Source: DATKKK01 sp964354625
GTDB taxonomy: Archaea > Thermoproteota > Bathyarchaeia > Bathyarchaeales > Bathycorpusculaceae
Length of the DNA: 17,536 nucleotides
Reading direction: 5' to 3'
NCBI GenBank assembly: GCA_964354625.1
Contig: CAYHAK010000037.1
Coordinates: forward strand, 1-17,536
Position numbers and translations under genes: made by a program. The notes beneath the pieces were generated by a model. It made no database searches, had not been told where the DNA came from, and saw only the letters and a program-made list of their open reading frames with translations. Numbering within the stretch: the first letter of the stretch is position 1; every line of letters begins with the position of its first letter. This document shows positions 7,311 to 14,247 of this stretch, in pieces.

Positions 7311-8177
7311 CTAGGTTTTTTTTGTTCTCGTTATTTTCAGGCTCACGTTGAGTGCTTTCGGGCTGTGCGTGATTTCGCCGAGACTTACGATGTCAACTCC
7401 TGTCGAGGCGAAGGCAACGATGTTTTTCGAAGTGATGCCGCCGCTGGCCTCCAACAAAACCTTTCCTGACAGGCCTAGCTTTGCCAGCAGCCTGACTGCC
7501 ATCTCGACCTGCTTCGGGCTGAAATTGTCCAGCATTACTATGTCTGCCTTCGCTTCTGCAGCGGACACAGCATCTTTTATGTTCGTCACTTCGATCTCGA
7601 TTTTCTTGCTGAACGTGGCCTTTTCTCTCGCTTTCTCCATGGCATTTCCGATGCTTCCAGCCACCGCAATGTGGTTGTTTTTTATCAAGACCATATCATC
7701 CAGATGAAGCCTATGTGTATCGCCGCCGCCAATCCACACGGCTTTCTTGTCGAAGTAGAGAAGGCCGGGTGCCGTCTTTCGTGTGCATGCAACTCTTGTC
7801 TTGAGCTTCGCTTTTTGGAGTTTTTCCACAAGTCTTCTGGTGGTGGTTGCGATGCCGCTCATGCGAGAGATGAGGTTCAGCATTGTTCGCTCGGCAGAGA
7901 GTATTGTGCGCGTGTTACCAGAGATTCTCATTATGGTTTGTTTCTCGTTGATTGTGTCTCCATCTGTGGTCAGCGTTTCAACTTTGGCTCCGAGGCTTTC
8001 CAGCAGGGTTCTTGCTTCTTCGATTCCAGCGGCGATTCCTTCTTCTGTGGTTACCGCCTCTGCCTCTGACGTGGCTTCTTCTGGAACGAGCAGTGCGGTG
8101 GTTAGGTCTCCTTGGCCTAGGTCTTCGGCAAGCATCCTGAGAAGCTTTTCTTCGAGAATTTTCGGTGGCAAGAACAT
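7311..8177 (-). CDS. nadC: Nicotinate-nucleotide pyrophosphorylase (carboxylating)
   Basis: 288 residues, the standard length. NadC converts quinolinate and PRPP to nicotinate mononucleotide, CO2 and PPi in de novo NAD synthesis. Family motifs are present: E-D-L-G-Q-G-D-L-T-T (18-27), E-R-T-M-L-N-L-I-S-R-M-S-G-I-A-T (96-111), T-R-K-T-A-P-G-L (132-139), G-G-G-D-T-H-R-L (150-157), E196 in I-E-V-T-N, D217 in M-L-D-N-F, and L-E-A-S-G-G-I (242-248). The PRPP and quinolinate residues look intact. No nadA or nadB is in the window. ATG at 8177 lies about 26 bases from a TATA box, so the message is probably leaderless. It converges with the SpoIIM-like gene, 14 bases apart. Confidence 0.95.
   Translation of the reverse strand: MFLPPKILEEKLLRMLAEDLGQGDLTTALLVPEEATSEAEAVTTEEGIAAGIEEARTLLESLGAKVETLTTDGDTINEKQTIMRISGNTRTILSAERTMLNLISRMSGIATTTRRLVEKLQKAKLKTRVACTRKTAPGLLYFDKKAVWIGGGDTHRLHLDDMVLIKNNHIAVAGSIGNAMEKAREKATFSKKIEIEVTNIKDAVSAAEAKADIVMLDNFSPKQVEMAVRLLAKLGLSGKVLLEASGGITSKNIVAFASTGVDIVSLGEITHSPKALNVSLKITRTKKT
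7316..7323 (+). terminator. T8 tract ending the TFE-beta operon
   Basis: Eight consecutive T on the plus strand, 20 bases after the SpoIIM-like stop, as expected of an archaeal U-rich terminator. It lies inside the 3' end of nadC, so the convergent transcripts overlap. Confidence 0.55.
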
Positions 8178-8200
8178 GATTCTTATTCTCTGGTCATCCG

Positions 8201-8208
8201 ATTTAAAA
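8201..8208 (-). promoter_or_regulatory. TATA box of nadC
   Basis: TTTTAAAT on the minus strand, 24-31 bases upstream of the nadC ATG. This spacing predicts a leaderless nadC message independent of the upstream glycosyltransferase gene. Confidence 0.5.
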
Positions 8209-8215
8209 CCCTTGC

Positions 8216-9391
8216 TTATTCCTCAGCGATTTCAGTTATGGTTTTGACTGCGTTTTCTAAGCCGTCGTGCTTCAGCACTTCTACTTGGGCTTGTCTGAGC
8301 TTTTCAGGCATTTTGCTGTCTAGGATTTGTCGGATTTTTTCCAGCAGCGTCTGTCTTGTGACTCTTTCTTGTTGGATGACCTTGGCGACTCCGAGGGCGG
8401 CGGCTTGTTTTGCGTTGCTTAGCTGCTCGGTGTGGCTGGGCGTGGGTACTAACACCATGGGCTTGCCGTAGCACATGCACTGTGTCACGGTTCCGTGTCC
8501 TGCACGACCTATCGCTAGGTCACATGCCTTCAAATACTCGAAACGGTTTGGGATCCATTTGAATATGGTTACGTTGTCGTGCTTGATCGGTTTGTCGTCG
8601 GTGTTCGGGTAGCCAAGTGACATTATGATCTCGTATTCTGTGGGAAATTCGAGCAGAAGCTTTCTCAAGATGCCTGTTAGGAATGCTCTTTCCATTATTG
8701 GTCCGCTTATTGGCACGAAGATGACTGGTTTGTTGGTTGGCAGTTTCAGTTTCTCTCGTAGTTCAGTTTGAGAAGGCAGTTTGTTGGGGTGCAGGGGAAG
8801 TATTGGGCCTATAAGCTTGACTTTTTTTCTGTAGGCTTTTGGTATGCTCAGGTTTCCGGTGCAGATTGTATAGGGCATTGGAAAGTCGGGGACCAGTACA
8901 GTGTTTCCGCTGGTCCACATTTTTCCGACGAGTGTGAGGGTTCCGAAGTCTGCGAGTTTCGCGAGGCGAAGGAGCCGCTTCTTTCGAGGTATTATGACTT
9001 GGAACTGGTTGAGTATGCAGACTCTGGGGATCTGCAGAAGCCTTGCGGCCAGTAGAGGCGAGACGCGTGAGTCTGAGACAACGATGTCCGGTTTGAATTT
9101 TCCGATGGTTCTGATTTCGGCGTTGACTTGCTTTAGGGCGGTGAAGGAGGCCAAGAATGGGCCTGGGTTGATGGCTGTTTGTTTGAAATCTGTTGTCCCG
9201 TCTGGCTTGACTTGGAATCCGATCGGAGGAGCCTCTATGAGGGGGAGTTCTTCTTTCAGAATGAAGGGTATGCCTTCGCTGTAAGTGGAGAAGGTCACTT
9301 CAGCGTTCTTTTCCAGCAGCCTTCTTGCTATAGGAACGGATCTTCCAACGTGGCCCAGGCCGATGCCGCAGGGTGCGAAGTAAACCCGCAT
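8216..9391 (-). CDS. MurG-like GT-B glycosyltransferase
   Basis: 391 residues from the ATG at 9391. The N-terminal lobe begins Y-F-A-P-C-G-I-G-L-G-H-V-G-R-S, the glycine-rich acceptor/phosphate loop of GT1/GT28 enzymes. The C-terminal lobe has the nucleotide-sugar site: I-G-R-A-G-H-G-T-V-T-Q-C and G-K-P-M-V-L-V-P-T-P-S-H-T-E-Q. The H-x-E-Q ending is typical for UDP-sugar donors. The product is probably cytosolic and membrane-peripheral, transferring a sugar to a lipid or glycan carrier; the substrate cannot be read. A TTG six codons upstream is an alternative start. It borders the integrated element, whose recombinase starts about 150 bases away in the opposite direction. Confidence 0.85.
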   Translation of the reverse strand: MRVYFAPCGIGLGHVGRSVPIARRLLEKNAEVTFSTYSEGIPFILKEELPLIEAPPIGFQVKPDGTTDFKQTAINPGPFLASFTALKQVNAEIRTIGKFKPDIVVSDSRVSPLLAARLLQIPRVCILNQFQVIIPRKKRLLRLAKLADFGTLTLVGKMWTSGNTVLVPDFPMPYTICTGNLSIPKAYRKKVKLIGPILPLHPNKLPSQTELREKLKLPTNKPVIFVPISGPIMERAFLTGILRKLLLEFPTEYEIIMSLGYPNTDDKPIKHDNVTIFKWIPNRFEYLKACDLAIGRAGHGTVTQCMCYGKPMVLVPTPSHTEQLSNAKQAAALGVAKVIQQERVTRQTLLEKIRQILDSKMPEKLRQAQVEVLKHDGLENAVKTITEIAEE

Positions 9392-9395
9392 TGAA

Positions 9396-9497
9396 CTATT
9401 TCCCGCCAAGGCTTTTGCCCTTCACGTCTCCCTTGGGCTTTTCTTCCTCAAAGACTATGGCTTGAAACTTGTAGTCTTGGGTGTTATAATACACCAA
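9396..9497 (-). CDS. Possible short ORF or gene remnant beside the integrase
   Basis: A 33-residue frame from TTG 9497 to TAG 9396-9398, ending four bases before the glycosyltransferase ATG. Its composition looks protein-like (V-Y-Y-N-T-Q-D-Y-K-F-Q-A-I-V-F-E-E-E then K-P-K-G-D-V-K-G-K-S-L-G-G-K). It has no clear ribosome site and no family I recognise. It may be a real small gene coupled to the glycosyltransferase, or the 3' remnant of a gene cut by the neighbouring insertion. It may also be chance. Confidence 0.3.
   Translation of the reverse strand: MVYYNTQDYKFQAIVFEEEKPKGDVKGKSLGGK
9480..9495. promoter_or_regulatory. Palindrome-like site before the integrase
   Basis: GGTGTTATAATACACC has 5-bp inverted arms (GGTGT/ACACC) around an AT-rich centre. 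It lies just upstream of the integrase TATA box, where a repressor or the recombinase could bind. Confidence 0.35.
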
Positions 9498-9499
9498 AT

Positions 9500-9510
9500 C
9501 CTTATATTTA
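9500..9510 (+). promoter_or_regulatory. TATA-like promoter of the integrase
   Basis: CCTTATATTTA is centred about 39 bases before the integrase ATG. The message would start near 9530, and a GGTG at 9533-9536 lies seven bases before the ATG at 9544. Confidence 0.45.
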
Positions 9511-9543
9511 GGTTCAACGTGTACATCGGTTAGGTGTTGATGA

Positions 9544-10809
9544 ATGTTGTTGGAGGGGTTTGGCGAGTCGGTTTCTGTGAGGTATTGGCTGGATGGTTTG
9601 AAGAACAATGCGGGCCCTCATTCGACTAGCTATCATTGGGTGCGCCACTTAAAGCGTTTCTGTGATTGGGTTGGGAAGAATCCTGATCAGCTCATCGAGG
9701 AGCGCAAGCAGCAGCTGAAGAGCGACGATCAGAGGGTTCAGCATGCGGCGGAGATGAGTCTCAAGCGTTATCTGGATCACTTGCAGGAAGTGGGGCTGGC
9801 GCCTAACACACGGAAGACCCACTTCATGGCTGTGCGCAATTTCTACAAACGCAATTATTGTGAGCTGACATTTTTCCGGGGAGATGGCCCTGGAGGCGAA
9901 ACAACCCAGGAAGGGACGCGGGCAGCCTCCAAAGAAGACATTCGCAGAATGGCTGAGGTTGTGCATCCACGCGTAAGAGCACTGATTCTTTTTCTCAAAG
10001 ACACAGGCTTGGCCGAGTCAGACGCTGCTGTGCTGAAGTTGAAGGATCTGAAGGTTTTTGAAGCTTCAGACGTTAGGCCTCTCAAGGAGGTTTCGGAGAT
10101 CTTCACTTTGGAGCCTCCAGTTCCCGTGATTATTAGACGACAGAAAACCAAGCGGCGAACCATAACATTCGTGGGCAAGGAAAGCCTGGAAGCGTTAAAG
10201 ACAACTCTGCGCGTTAGACAGCAAGGCAGCCCAGAGCTTCAAATGAGACGTTATGGCCGAGTTGAACCGAGGTTAGGCCTGCAGCCTGAAAGCTTGACGT
10301 TGGAAAGCCCATTGTTCCGAAGCTATGAGAAGTTCTTTGCGAAGAAAAACCTGCCAATCCACCATCTAAGTCCGCATGCCATAAGCGTCCTAGTCCGGAA
10401 AGCTGCTATTCAAGCTGGAGTGTGGAAGGAAGGCTTCAGTGCTCATGCCTTGCGTCGCTATTTCCAGACAGCGCTCGAAACTGCTGGTACGAATCAAAAC
10501 TGGGTAAAGAAGATGATGGGCCATGCGCTTGAGGGTTCAGAAGCGCCTTACAGTCAACCGGAAGTTTCGGTTCTGCGCGAGGCGTACGCCAGAGCATACT
10601 CACACGTTGCAGTTTCAGAGGTTGCCGAACAGAAAAGCCGCGTTGAACAGCTCGAGGCTCAGGTCGCCGCGCTGCAAATGAATGGTGCTTCGAAGAAACA
10701 CGCGATTGATGAGATGCAGGAAAGGTTTGAGGCAATTCAGAGTAGCGGATTGGCAATTGAAGCACTGCTGAAGCGGGTCAGGGAACTGGAAAAGAAGCTG
10801 ACAAAGTAA
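9544..10809 (+). CDS. Tyrosine recombinase / integrase, archaeal type
   Basis: 421 residues. An N-terminal SAM-like DNA-binding domain (about 10-110) has the S-Y-H-W-V-R-H-L-K-R-F-C-D-W and N-T-R-K-T-H-F-M-A-V-R-N-F-Y-K-R helices. The catalytic domain shows Lys201 in R-Q-K-T-K-R, H-A-L-R (301-304), G-H (326-327) and Tyr336 in A-P-Y-S-Q-P, followed by L-R-E-A-Y-A-R-A-Y. The first catalytic Arg, normally in T-G-L-R-x-S-E, is replaced by Ala157 (T-G-L-A-E-S-D). The last 60 residues form a coiled coil, common in archaeal integrases. It should integrate and excise the element. The gene is convergent with the winged-helix gene, two bases apart. Confidence 0.9.
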   Translation: MLLEGFGESVSVRYWLDGLKNNAGPHSTSYHWVRHLKRFCDWVGKNPDQLIEERKQQLKSDDQRVQHAAEMSLKRYLDHLQEVGLAPNTRKTHFMAVRNFYKRNYCELTFFRGDGPGGETTQEGTRAASKEDIRRMAEVVHPRVRALILFLKDTGLAESDAAVLKLKDLKVFEASDVRPLKEVSEIFTLEPPVPVIIRRQKTKRRTITFVGKESLEALKTTLRVRQQGSPELQMRRYGRVEPRLGLQPESLTLESPLFRSYEKFFAKKNLPIHHLSPHAISVLVRKAAIQAGVWKEGFSAHALRRYFQTALETAGTNQNWVKKMMGHALEGSEAPYSQPEVSVLREAYARAYSHVAVSEVAEQKSRVEQLEAQVAALQMNGASKKHAIDEMQERFEAIQSSGLAIEALLKRVRELEKKLTK

Positions 10810-10811
10810 AC

Positions 10812-11600
10812 CTAGGTTCCTCTTTTCTTAACTGGCACGCGCATGAATCGGAGAGCTTGTTTCACCAGGCGGAACCTATTTTCAAGATGGTTTCGATAGT
10901 TTTGCAACGCACTCATCATAAATGCTCTTATCTCCTCATCCTCTTTGCAGGCCTTTTTCCAGTCGTCGAAGTTCTCGCCCGCGCCAAAGCCACCTCCCCC
11001 GATAACGTGGTCATCGAAATCACCTATAACGTCGTTCCAGCTTAGGATTGGCAGAACGTAGAACATCCAGTATATCCGTTCAGGTATGCTTCTCTCTGGA
11101 AACAGCCCACGTCCATCCTCAAACGCGGGCCTATTGTCCGCCACGATTTTTAGACGGATCAGAGCAGTTTGCTCAAATCCTCTGCTCTTCAGGTATTCCC
11201 ATTTGCCGAGGACAAGATGCAACTTGGATTCATGCTTCTCTGCTATCTTTGTGATGCCCTTCTTATCCCAATAGTCTGAGTCTGCTGATTCGAGTTTCTT
11301 CCGAGCGACATAAAGAACCCCATTGAGAGTCGCATCATGAAATTTCGCCGTGGGTCTTGACTTCGCAGGGCTTTTCTCCAATTGCACAACAAGCCTCATA
11401 CTCTCTAGGGCTTTCAAACCGCTGTGTGCCAGATTGTATGAAGTCAATCCTAACCTCTTCTTGATGGCATAGGCGCTCGCGGGTTCTGTTTCCACCAATT
11501 CCCGGAGGATCTTTTCCTCACTTTCGGTTAGGACCGGATAGAGAAGCAGATTCGGATAGTTTCTTCCAGACTTTATTCTGATTGACCTTGGTTTAATCAT
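10812..11600 (-). CDS. Winged-helix DNA-binding protein, element regulator
   Basis: 262 residues. Residues ~24-78 read as a winged helix: L-T-E-S-E-E-K-I-L-R-E-L-V, then A-S-A-Y-A-I-K-K-R-L-G-L-T-S-Y-N-L-A-H-S-G-L-K-A-L (helix-turn-helix), then M-R-L-V-V-Q-L-E (wing). The rest is an uncharacterised domain rich in Trp, Tyr and Phe (W-M-F-Y-V-L-P-I-L-S-W) with a glycine-rich loop G-G-G-G-F-G-A-G. I do not recognise the C-terminal domain. It is read divergently from the RHH-led operon across 106 bases, the position of a regulator controlling both promoters. ATG at 11600 is the natural start. Confidence 0.7.
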   Translation of the reverse strand: MIKPRSIRIKSGRNYPNLLLYPVLTESEEKILRELVETEPASAYAIKKRLGLTSYNLAHSGLKALESMRLVVQLEKSPAKSRPTAKFHDATLNGVLYVARKKLESADSDYWDKKGITKIAEKHESKLHLVLGKWEYLKSRGFEQTALIRLKIVADNRPAFEDGRGLFPERSIPERIYWMFYVLPILSWNDVIGDFDDHVIGGGGFGAGENFDDWKKACKEDEEIRAFMMSALQNYRNHLENRFRLVKQALRFMRVPVKKRGT

Positions 11601-11706
11601 GGTAGTGGCGTCTCCTATCTTCTGCAGGTGTATCTTTTTTGATAGATGTATCAGTGAAATAAGGTATATAGCCCTTGCCCTACCCCTGTGTTTCAGAGGC
11701 AGAGAT
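11601..11706. promoter_or_regulatory. Divergent control region of the element
   Basis: The spacer between the winged-helix gene and the RHH gene holds a TATA box for the plus-strand operon (GTATATA, 11664-11670). It also holds the inverted pair TATC-T6-GATA (11631-11644) and two direct TGTATC repeats (11629-11634 and 11647-11652) 18 bases apart. These are good candidate operators for the RHH or winged-helix protein. A minus-strand TATA box is not clear. Confidence 0.45.
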
Positions 11707-11895
11707 ATGACGAAAGAAAGAATGGCACAGCTAAACGTGCGAGTACCACAACGACTGAAACGAGTGATGGAAAGATTCGTGTCACTTGACGCTCACACCA
11801 ACATTAGTGACCTGGCTAGAGACGCGATAAGGGAGAAGATTGTCAAGGAAGCGCCGGAACTCTACGCCTCACTGTTCAGGGAGGATCAGAAATGA
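11707..11895 (+). CDS. Ribbon-helix-helix (CopG/MetJ-type) DNA-binding protein
   Basis: 62 residues from the ATG at 11707. The strand A-Q-L-N-V-R-V-P is followed by helix Q-R-L-K-R-V-M-E-R-F-V and helix I-S-D-L-A-R-D-A-I-R-E-K-I, the exact layout of a dimeric RHH domain in which the strand enters the major groove. GAGGCAG precedes the start. A longer frame open to 11599 lacks a ribosome site and starts before the TATA box, so the short form is preferred. Such proteins in plasmids repress their own operon or copy number; here it leads the operon that ends with the helicase. Its stop overlaps the next start (ATGA). Confidence 0.85.
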   Translation: MTKERMAQLNVRVPQRLKRVMERFVSLDAHTNISDLARDAIREKIVKEAPELYASLFREDQK

Positions 11896-12005
11896 TGTCG
11901 TCGGACAAGTCTGATCAAGAGGAACTTCGGGCAATTGTGGCTGAACTCAAAGCTGAGCTGCAGAAAATCCTGGCCAATCTGAAGGGAGGCGAGCAAAGTG
12001 AGTGA
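11892..12005 (+). CDS. 37-residue coiled-coil peptide
   Basis: This small frame overlaps the RHH gene at its start (ATGA) and the next gene at its end (eight bases shared). A run of charged heptads (E-E-L-R-A-I-V-A-E-L-K-A-E-L-Q-K-I-L-A-N-L) predicts one amphipathic helix, so a coiled-coil partner or dimer is likely. Overlap on both sides in a compact operon argues that it is translated. No family is recognised. Confidence 0.6.
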   Translation: MMSSDKSDQEELRAIVAELKAELQKILANLKGGEQSE

Positions 12006-12339
12006 AAAAGACACTGAGGCCATCATCTCGATACTCATCGAACACTTCAAAGACGTCGAAGCCCGCGCTCTTGAAACAAAGAGACAGTTGGCAGACCTGA
12101 GTCTAACAAATCATACAAAACCGACATGTGACCCTGACGGAATGAAGTGGGAGCAAGTTGTCGGCGCCAAAGGTCCCTTTGAAATAGCCAGGGATGTTGA
12201 CAACGGGAATTTCAAGGCTTTACGCGAAGATCTCGAAAAGCATAAGGGCCACCGAACGATTGGCAACGATTTCTTCTGGCTGTTTCCGGAAAAGGACGCT
12301 ATCGGCAGAAAGCCCAAGGCTCCTGCAGGCGCAAAGTAG
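11998..12339 (+). CDS. Unrecognised 113-residue element protein
   Basis: It starts with GTG at 11998, preceded by GGGAGGCGAG, inside the end of the 37-residue gene. Residues 1-33 form an acidic amphipathic helix. Residues 49-107 form a compact domain with the pattern W-E-Q-V-V-G-A-K-G-P-F-E-I-A, F-K-A-L-R-E-D-L-E-K-H-K-G-H and F-F-W-L-F, ending I-G-R-K-P. I recall similar small proteins in other archaeal mobile elements but cannot name the family. Basic and aromatic residues fit a DNA- or protein-binding role in replication. It lies directly before the helicase gene. Confidence 0.7.
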   Translation: MSEKDTEAIISILIEHFKDVEARALETKRQLADLSLTNHTKPTCDPDGMKWEQVVGAKGPFEIARDVDNGNFKALREDLEKHKGHRTIGNDFFWLFPEKDAIGRKPKAPAGAK

Positions 12340-12361
12340 CGCACGTATCACATCACGTGCG
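12340..12361 (+). promoter_or_regulatory. Hairpin covering the approach to the helicase ribosome site
   Basis: CGCACGT and ACGTGCG form a perfect 7-bp stem around an 8-base loop. The stem begins right after the stop of the upstream gene and its last base is the first base of the GGTG ribosome site (12361-12364). In mRNA it could limit helicase translation unless opened by ribosomes finishing the upstream gene. Confidence 0.5.
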
Positions 12362-12371
12362 GTGCTGGATC

Positions 12372-14036
12372 ATGACTGACAAAAACGCCGAGCTTCCACA
12401 GGCAAAAGCTGGATTTCTGAAGCATCTCATGGAAGAATGTGCTGGAGCGAAGCAGAAACCAGACGATGGCATGTACACGCGGTTCTCAAGCTTCTGCGAC
12501 GAGGACGGCAACTTCAACCCAGCCCGATTCGGCAAGGACCTGACAGACAACTATCACTTCATAACCCTACAAGACAACGACACAGTTTACGTTTACGACG
12601 CCAAAAAAGGAATCTATGAAGCGACGGGCGAAGTTCTAGTCAAAAAGAAAATGGGCCAAATATTAGACATGGAACTGAGACAGCGTTACTATCCTGACGT
12701 GCTTTTCTGCGTTAAGACACACACTTACCGCGAAAGGCCACAGTCCCCGACGAACAAACTAGCGGTCCAAAATGGAATCCTTAACGTTGAAAACAGAAGC
12801 TTCGAACCGTTCAACCCGGACGAATTCATAATTGTTGTGCTTCCATGCACCTACGATCCTAACGCTGACTGCCCGCAAATCAAACACTTCCTAGAGGAAG
12901 TCATTGGCACAGAACAGATGCCGCTCATACAGGAAATGGTCGGCTACTGCCTACTTCAAGCCATGCCAATTCACAAAGCCATAATGCTTGTCGGCGGCGG
13001 CGCCAACGGCAAAAGCACTCTGCTAACGCTCATCAAGATCTTCCTGGGACCAAGAAACGTTAGCAACGCGTCGCTTCAAGGGATATGTGAAAACCGATTC
13101 GCAGGCGCCCAACTATATGGAAAACTGGCCAACATCTGCGCCGACCTGCCCGACAAAGCCCTGACCAAGACGGGCATGTTCAAAATGCTCACAGGCAACG
13201 ACGCTGTAACCGTAGAGGAAAAATTCAAGCACCCCTTCACCTTCACAAACCACGCTAAGATGATTTTCAGCACCAACAAGGTTCCCGAAACCCCAGACGA
13301 CACAATCGCGTTCTTCCGCCGCTGGATAATCCTAGCATGCAACAACACGTTCACGGGAAAGAAATGCGACCCAAACATAATCGGGAAACTCACCACGCCA
13401 CAGGAACTGAGCGGCTTCCTAAACTATGCGCTGGACGGCCTGAAAAGGCTAATCGAGAACGGAGACTTCAGCGACGCCGCCAGCTTGGAAGAGCTGAGAA
13501 GCCTATACATACGCAAAAACAACAGCGCAAAAGCCTACATAGAAGAAAAACTCGAATACGACACCGACACAAACGCAACAATAATCGGAAGCGAACTCTA
13601 CCAGAAATACGTCCTATTCTGCGAAGCTGAAAAGCTCCCTTCAATGCCGAAAAGGAACTTCACCATAAACATGCAACAGCACCTGCCACAAGCCAAACAG
13701 ACGATGCGGCGAATAGACGGGAAACAGACTCATGTTTGGGCAAACGTTCGCTTCGGAAGTTCAGCTGCTGTCACAGGTGTAACCCCTGCTCCATCTTACC
13801 TTTCTACGAATAACGAAAGTCAAGAGAATTCTATATGTATAAGATGGCCTGAGGTTACAGCTGTGACACCTCTTCCGGAAAGGGAACAGAGAACCGTAAA
13901 CCCGCCAAGCAAGACGCCCAACTGCGCCATCTGCCTAAAACCAATACCATCAGACCACTCCGACACAACATACTACCACAGCCGAGAAGTCCACCTCACC
14001 TGCTTCCTCCGCGTCAAAGACTCAGAAACCACATAA
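12372..14036 (+). CDS. SF3 helicase, D5/P4-type plasmid replication protein
   Basis: 554 residues. Residues ~130-165 match the D5-N region (L-A-V-Q-N-G-I-L-N-V-E), followed by an SF3 core: Walker A G-G-G-A-N-G-K-S-T (208-216), Walker B-like N-I-C-A-D-L-P-D (253-260), sensor F-S-T-N-K-V-P-E (299-306) and arginine finger F-F-R-R-W (314-318). A linker holds V-T-G-V-T-P and V-T-A-V-T-P. The C-terminus has a possible zinc site C-A-I-C...H-L-T-C (518-544). No primase active site is visible in the N-terminal 130 residues. GGTG seven bases before ATG 12372 fixes the start; GTG 12357 is unlikely. It is the presumed initiator helicase of the element. Confidence 0.9.
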   Translation: MTDKNAELPQAKAGFLKHLMEECAGAKQKPDDGMYTRFSSFCDEDGNFNPARFGKDLTDNYHFITLQDNDTVYVYDAKKGIYEATGEVLVKKKMGQILDMELRQRYYPDVLFCVKTHTYRERPQSPTNKLAVQNGILNVENRSFEPFNPDEFIIVVLPCTYDPNADCPQIKHFLEEVIGTEQMPLIQEMVGYCLLQAMPIHKAIMLVGGGANGKSTLLTLIKIFLGPRNVSNASLQGICENRFAGAQLYGKLANICADLPDKALTKTGMFKMLTGNDAVTVEEKFKHPFTFTNHAKMIFSTNKVPETPDDTIAFFRRWIILACNNTFTGKKCDPNIIGKLTTPQELSGFLNYALDGLKRLIENGDFSDAASLEELRSLYIRKNNSAKAYIEEKLEYDTDTNATIIGSELYQKYVLFCEAEKLPSMPKRNFTINMQQHLPQAKQTMRRIDGKQTHVWANVRFGSSAAVTGVTPAPSYLSTNNESQENSICIRWPEVTAVTPLPEREQRTVNPPSKTPNCAICLKPIPSDHSDTTYYHSREVHLTCFLRVKDSETT

Positions 14037-14076
14037 CCCCCAACAACATCGACGGCGCTTAGGTGAGCGTGTGTAT

Positions 14077-14114
14077 ATTGGGTGGGTTACTGGTTATTGG
14101 ATAGGTGCATTGTT
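14077..14114 (+). repeat. Two imperfect 19-bp direct repeats
   Basis: ATTGGGTGGGTTACTGGTT is followed without a gap by ATTGGATAGGTGCATTGTT. They begin 41 bases after the helicase stop, in front of the 16-bp repeats and beside an AT-rich stretch (GGATATATTAGGG). Confidence 0.5.
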
Positions 14115-14159
14115 GGATATATTAGGGATCTGTGTGTGCTATCAGATGACGACATGTAG

Positions 14160-14231
14160 TTAGTAGTTTAGTAGCATGGTTGGTTAGTAGCGTAGCTAGT
14201 TAGCAACACAGTCGATTAGTAGCCCACAGCC
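14160..14231 (+). repeat. Iteron-like 16-bp tandem repeats, candidate replication origin
   Basis: Four consecutive 16-bp units begin at 14168, 14184, 14200 and 14216; each opens with TTAGTAGC (TTAGCAAC in the third), and a half unit TTAGTAGT lies at 14160-14167. The first eight bases are conserved and the second eight vary, as in binding sites with a fixed core and exact helical spacing. The array lies 124 bases after the helicase gene. Iterons next to a replication gene are a hallmark of plasmid origins. Confidence 0.6.
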
Positions 14232-14247
14232 AGTGCAGCCCGAGCAT

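Larger units (their letters stand above)
9500..14231. mobile_element. Compact integrated plasmid-like element (approximate ends)
   Basis: The block holds a tyrosine recombinase at its left edge, a winged-helix regulator read the other way, a short operon of small DNA-binding-type and unknown proteins, an SF3 helicase, and tandem repeats after the helicase. It interrupts two regions of different character: dense housekeeping genes to the left, repeat-rich accessory DNA to the right. The recombinase is intact, so the element is of the non-split (pNOB8-like) integrase layout rather than the SSV layout. I found no tRNA gene or flanking direct repeat, so both ends are estimates and the right end could lie further out. 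Confidence 0.65.

Noticed and set aside
9398..9543. tRNA gene as attachment site
   Set aside because: No cloverleaf or T-loop signature is visible beside the integrase or near 14.2-14.8 kb.
9544..10809. Casposon or other Cas1-driven element
   Set aside because: The recombinase is a tyrosine type; no Cas1, PolB or terminal inverted repeats were seen.
14160..14231. CRISPR array
   Set aside because: The repeated core is only eight bases with eight-base variable parts, far too short, and no cas gene is nearby.
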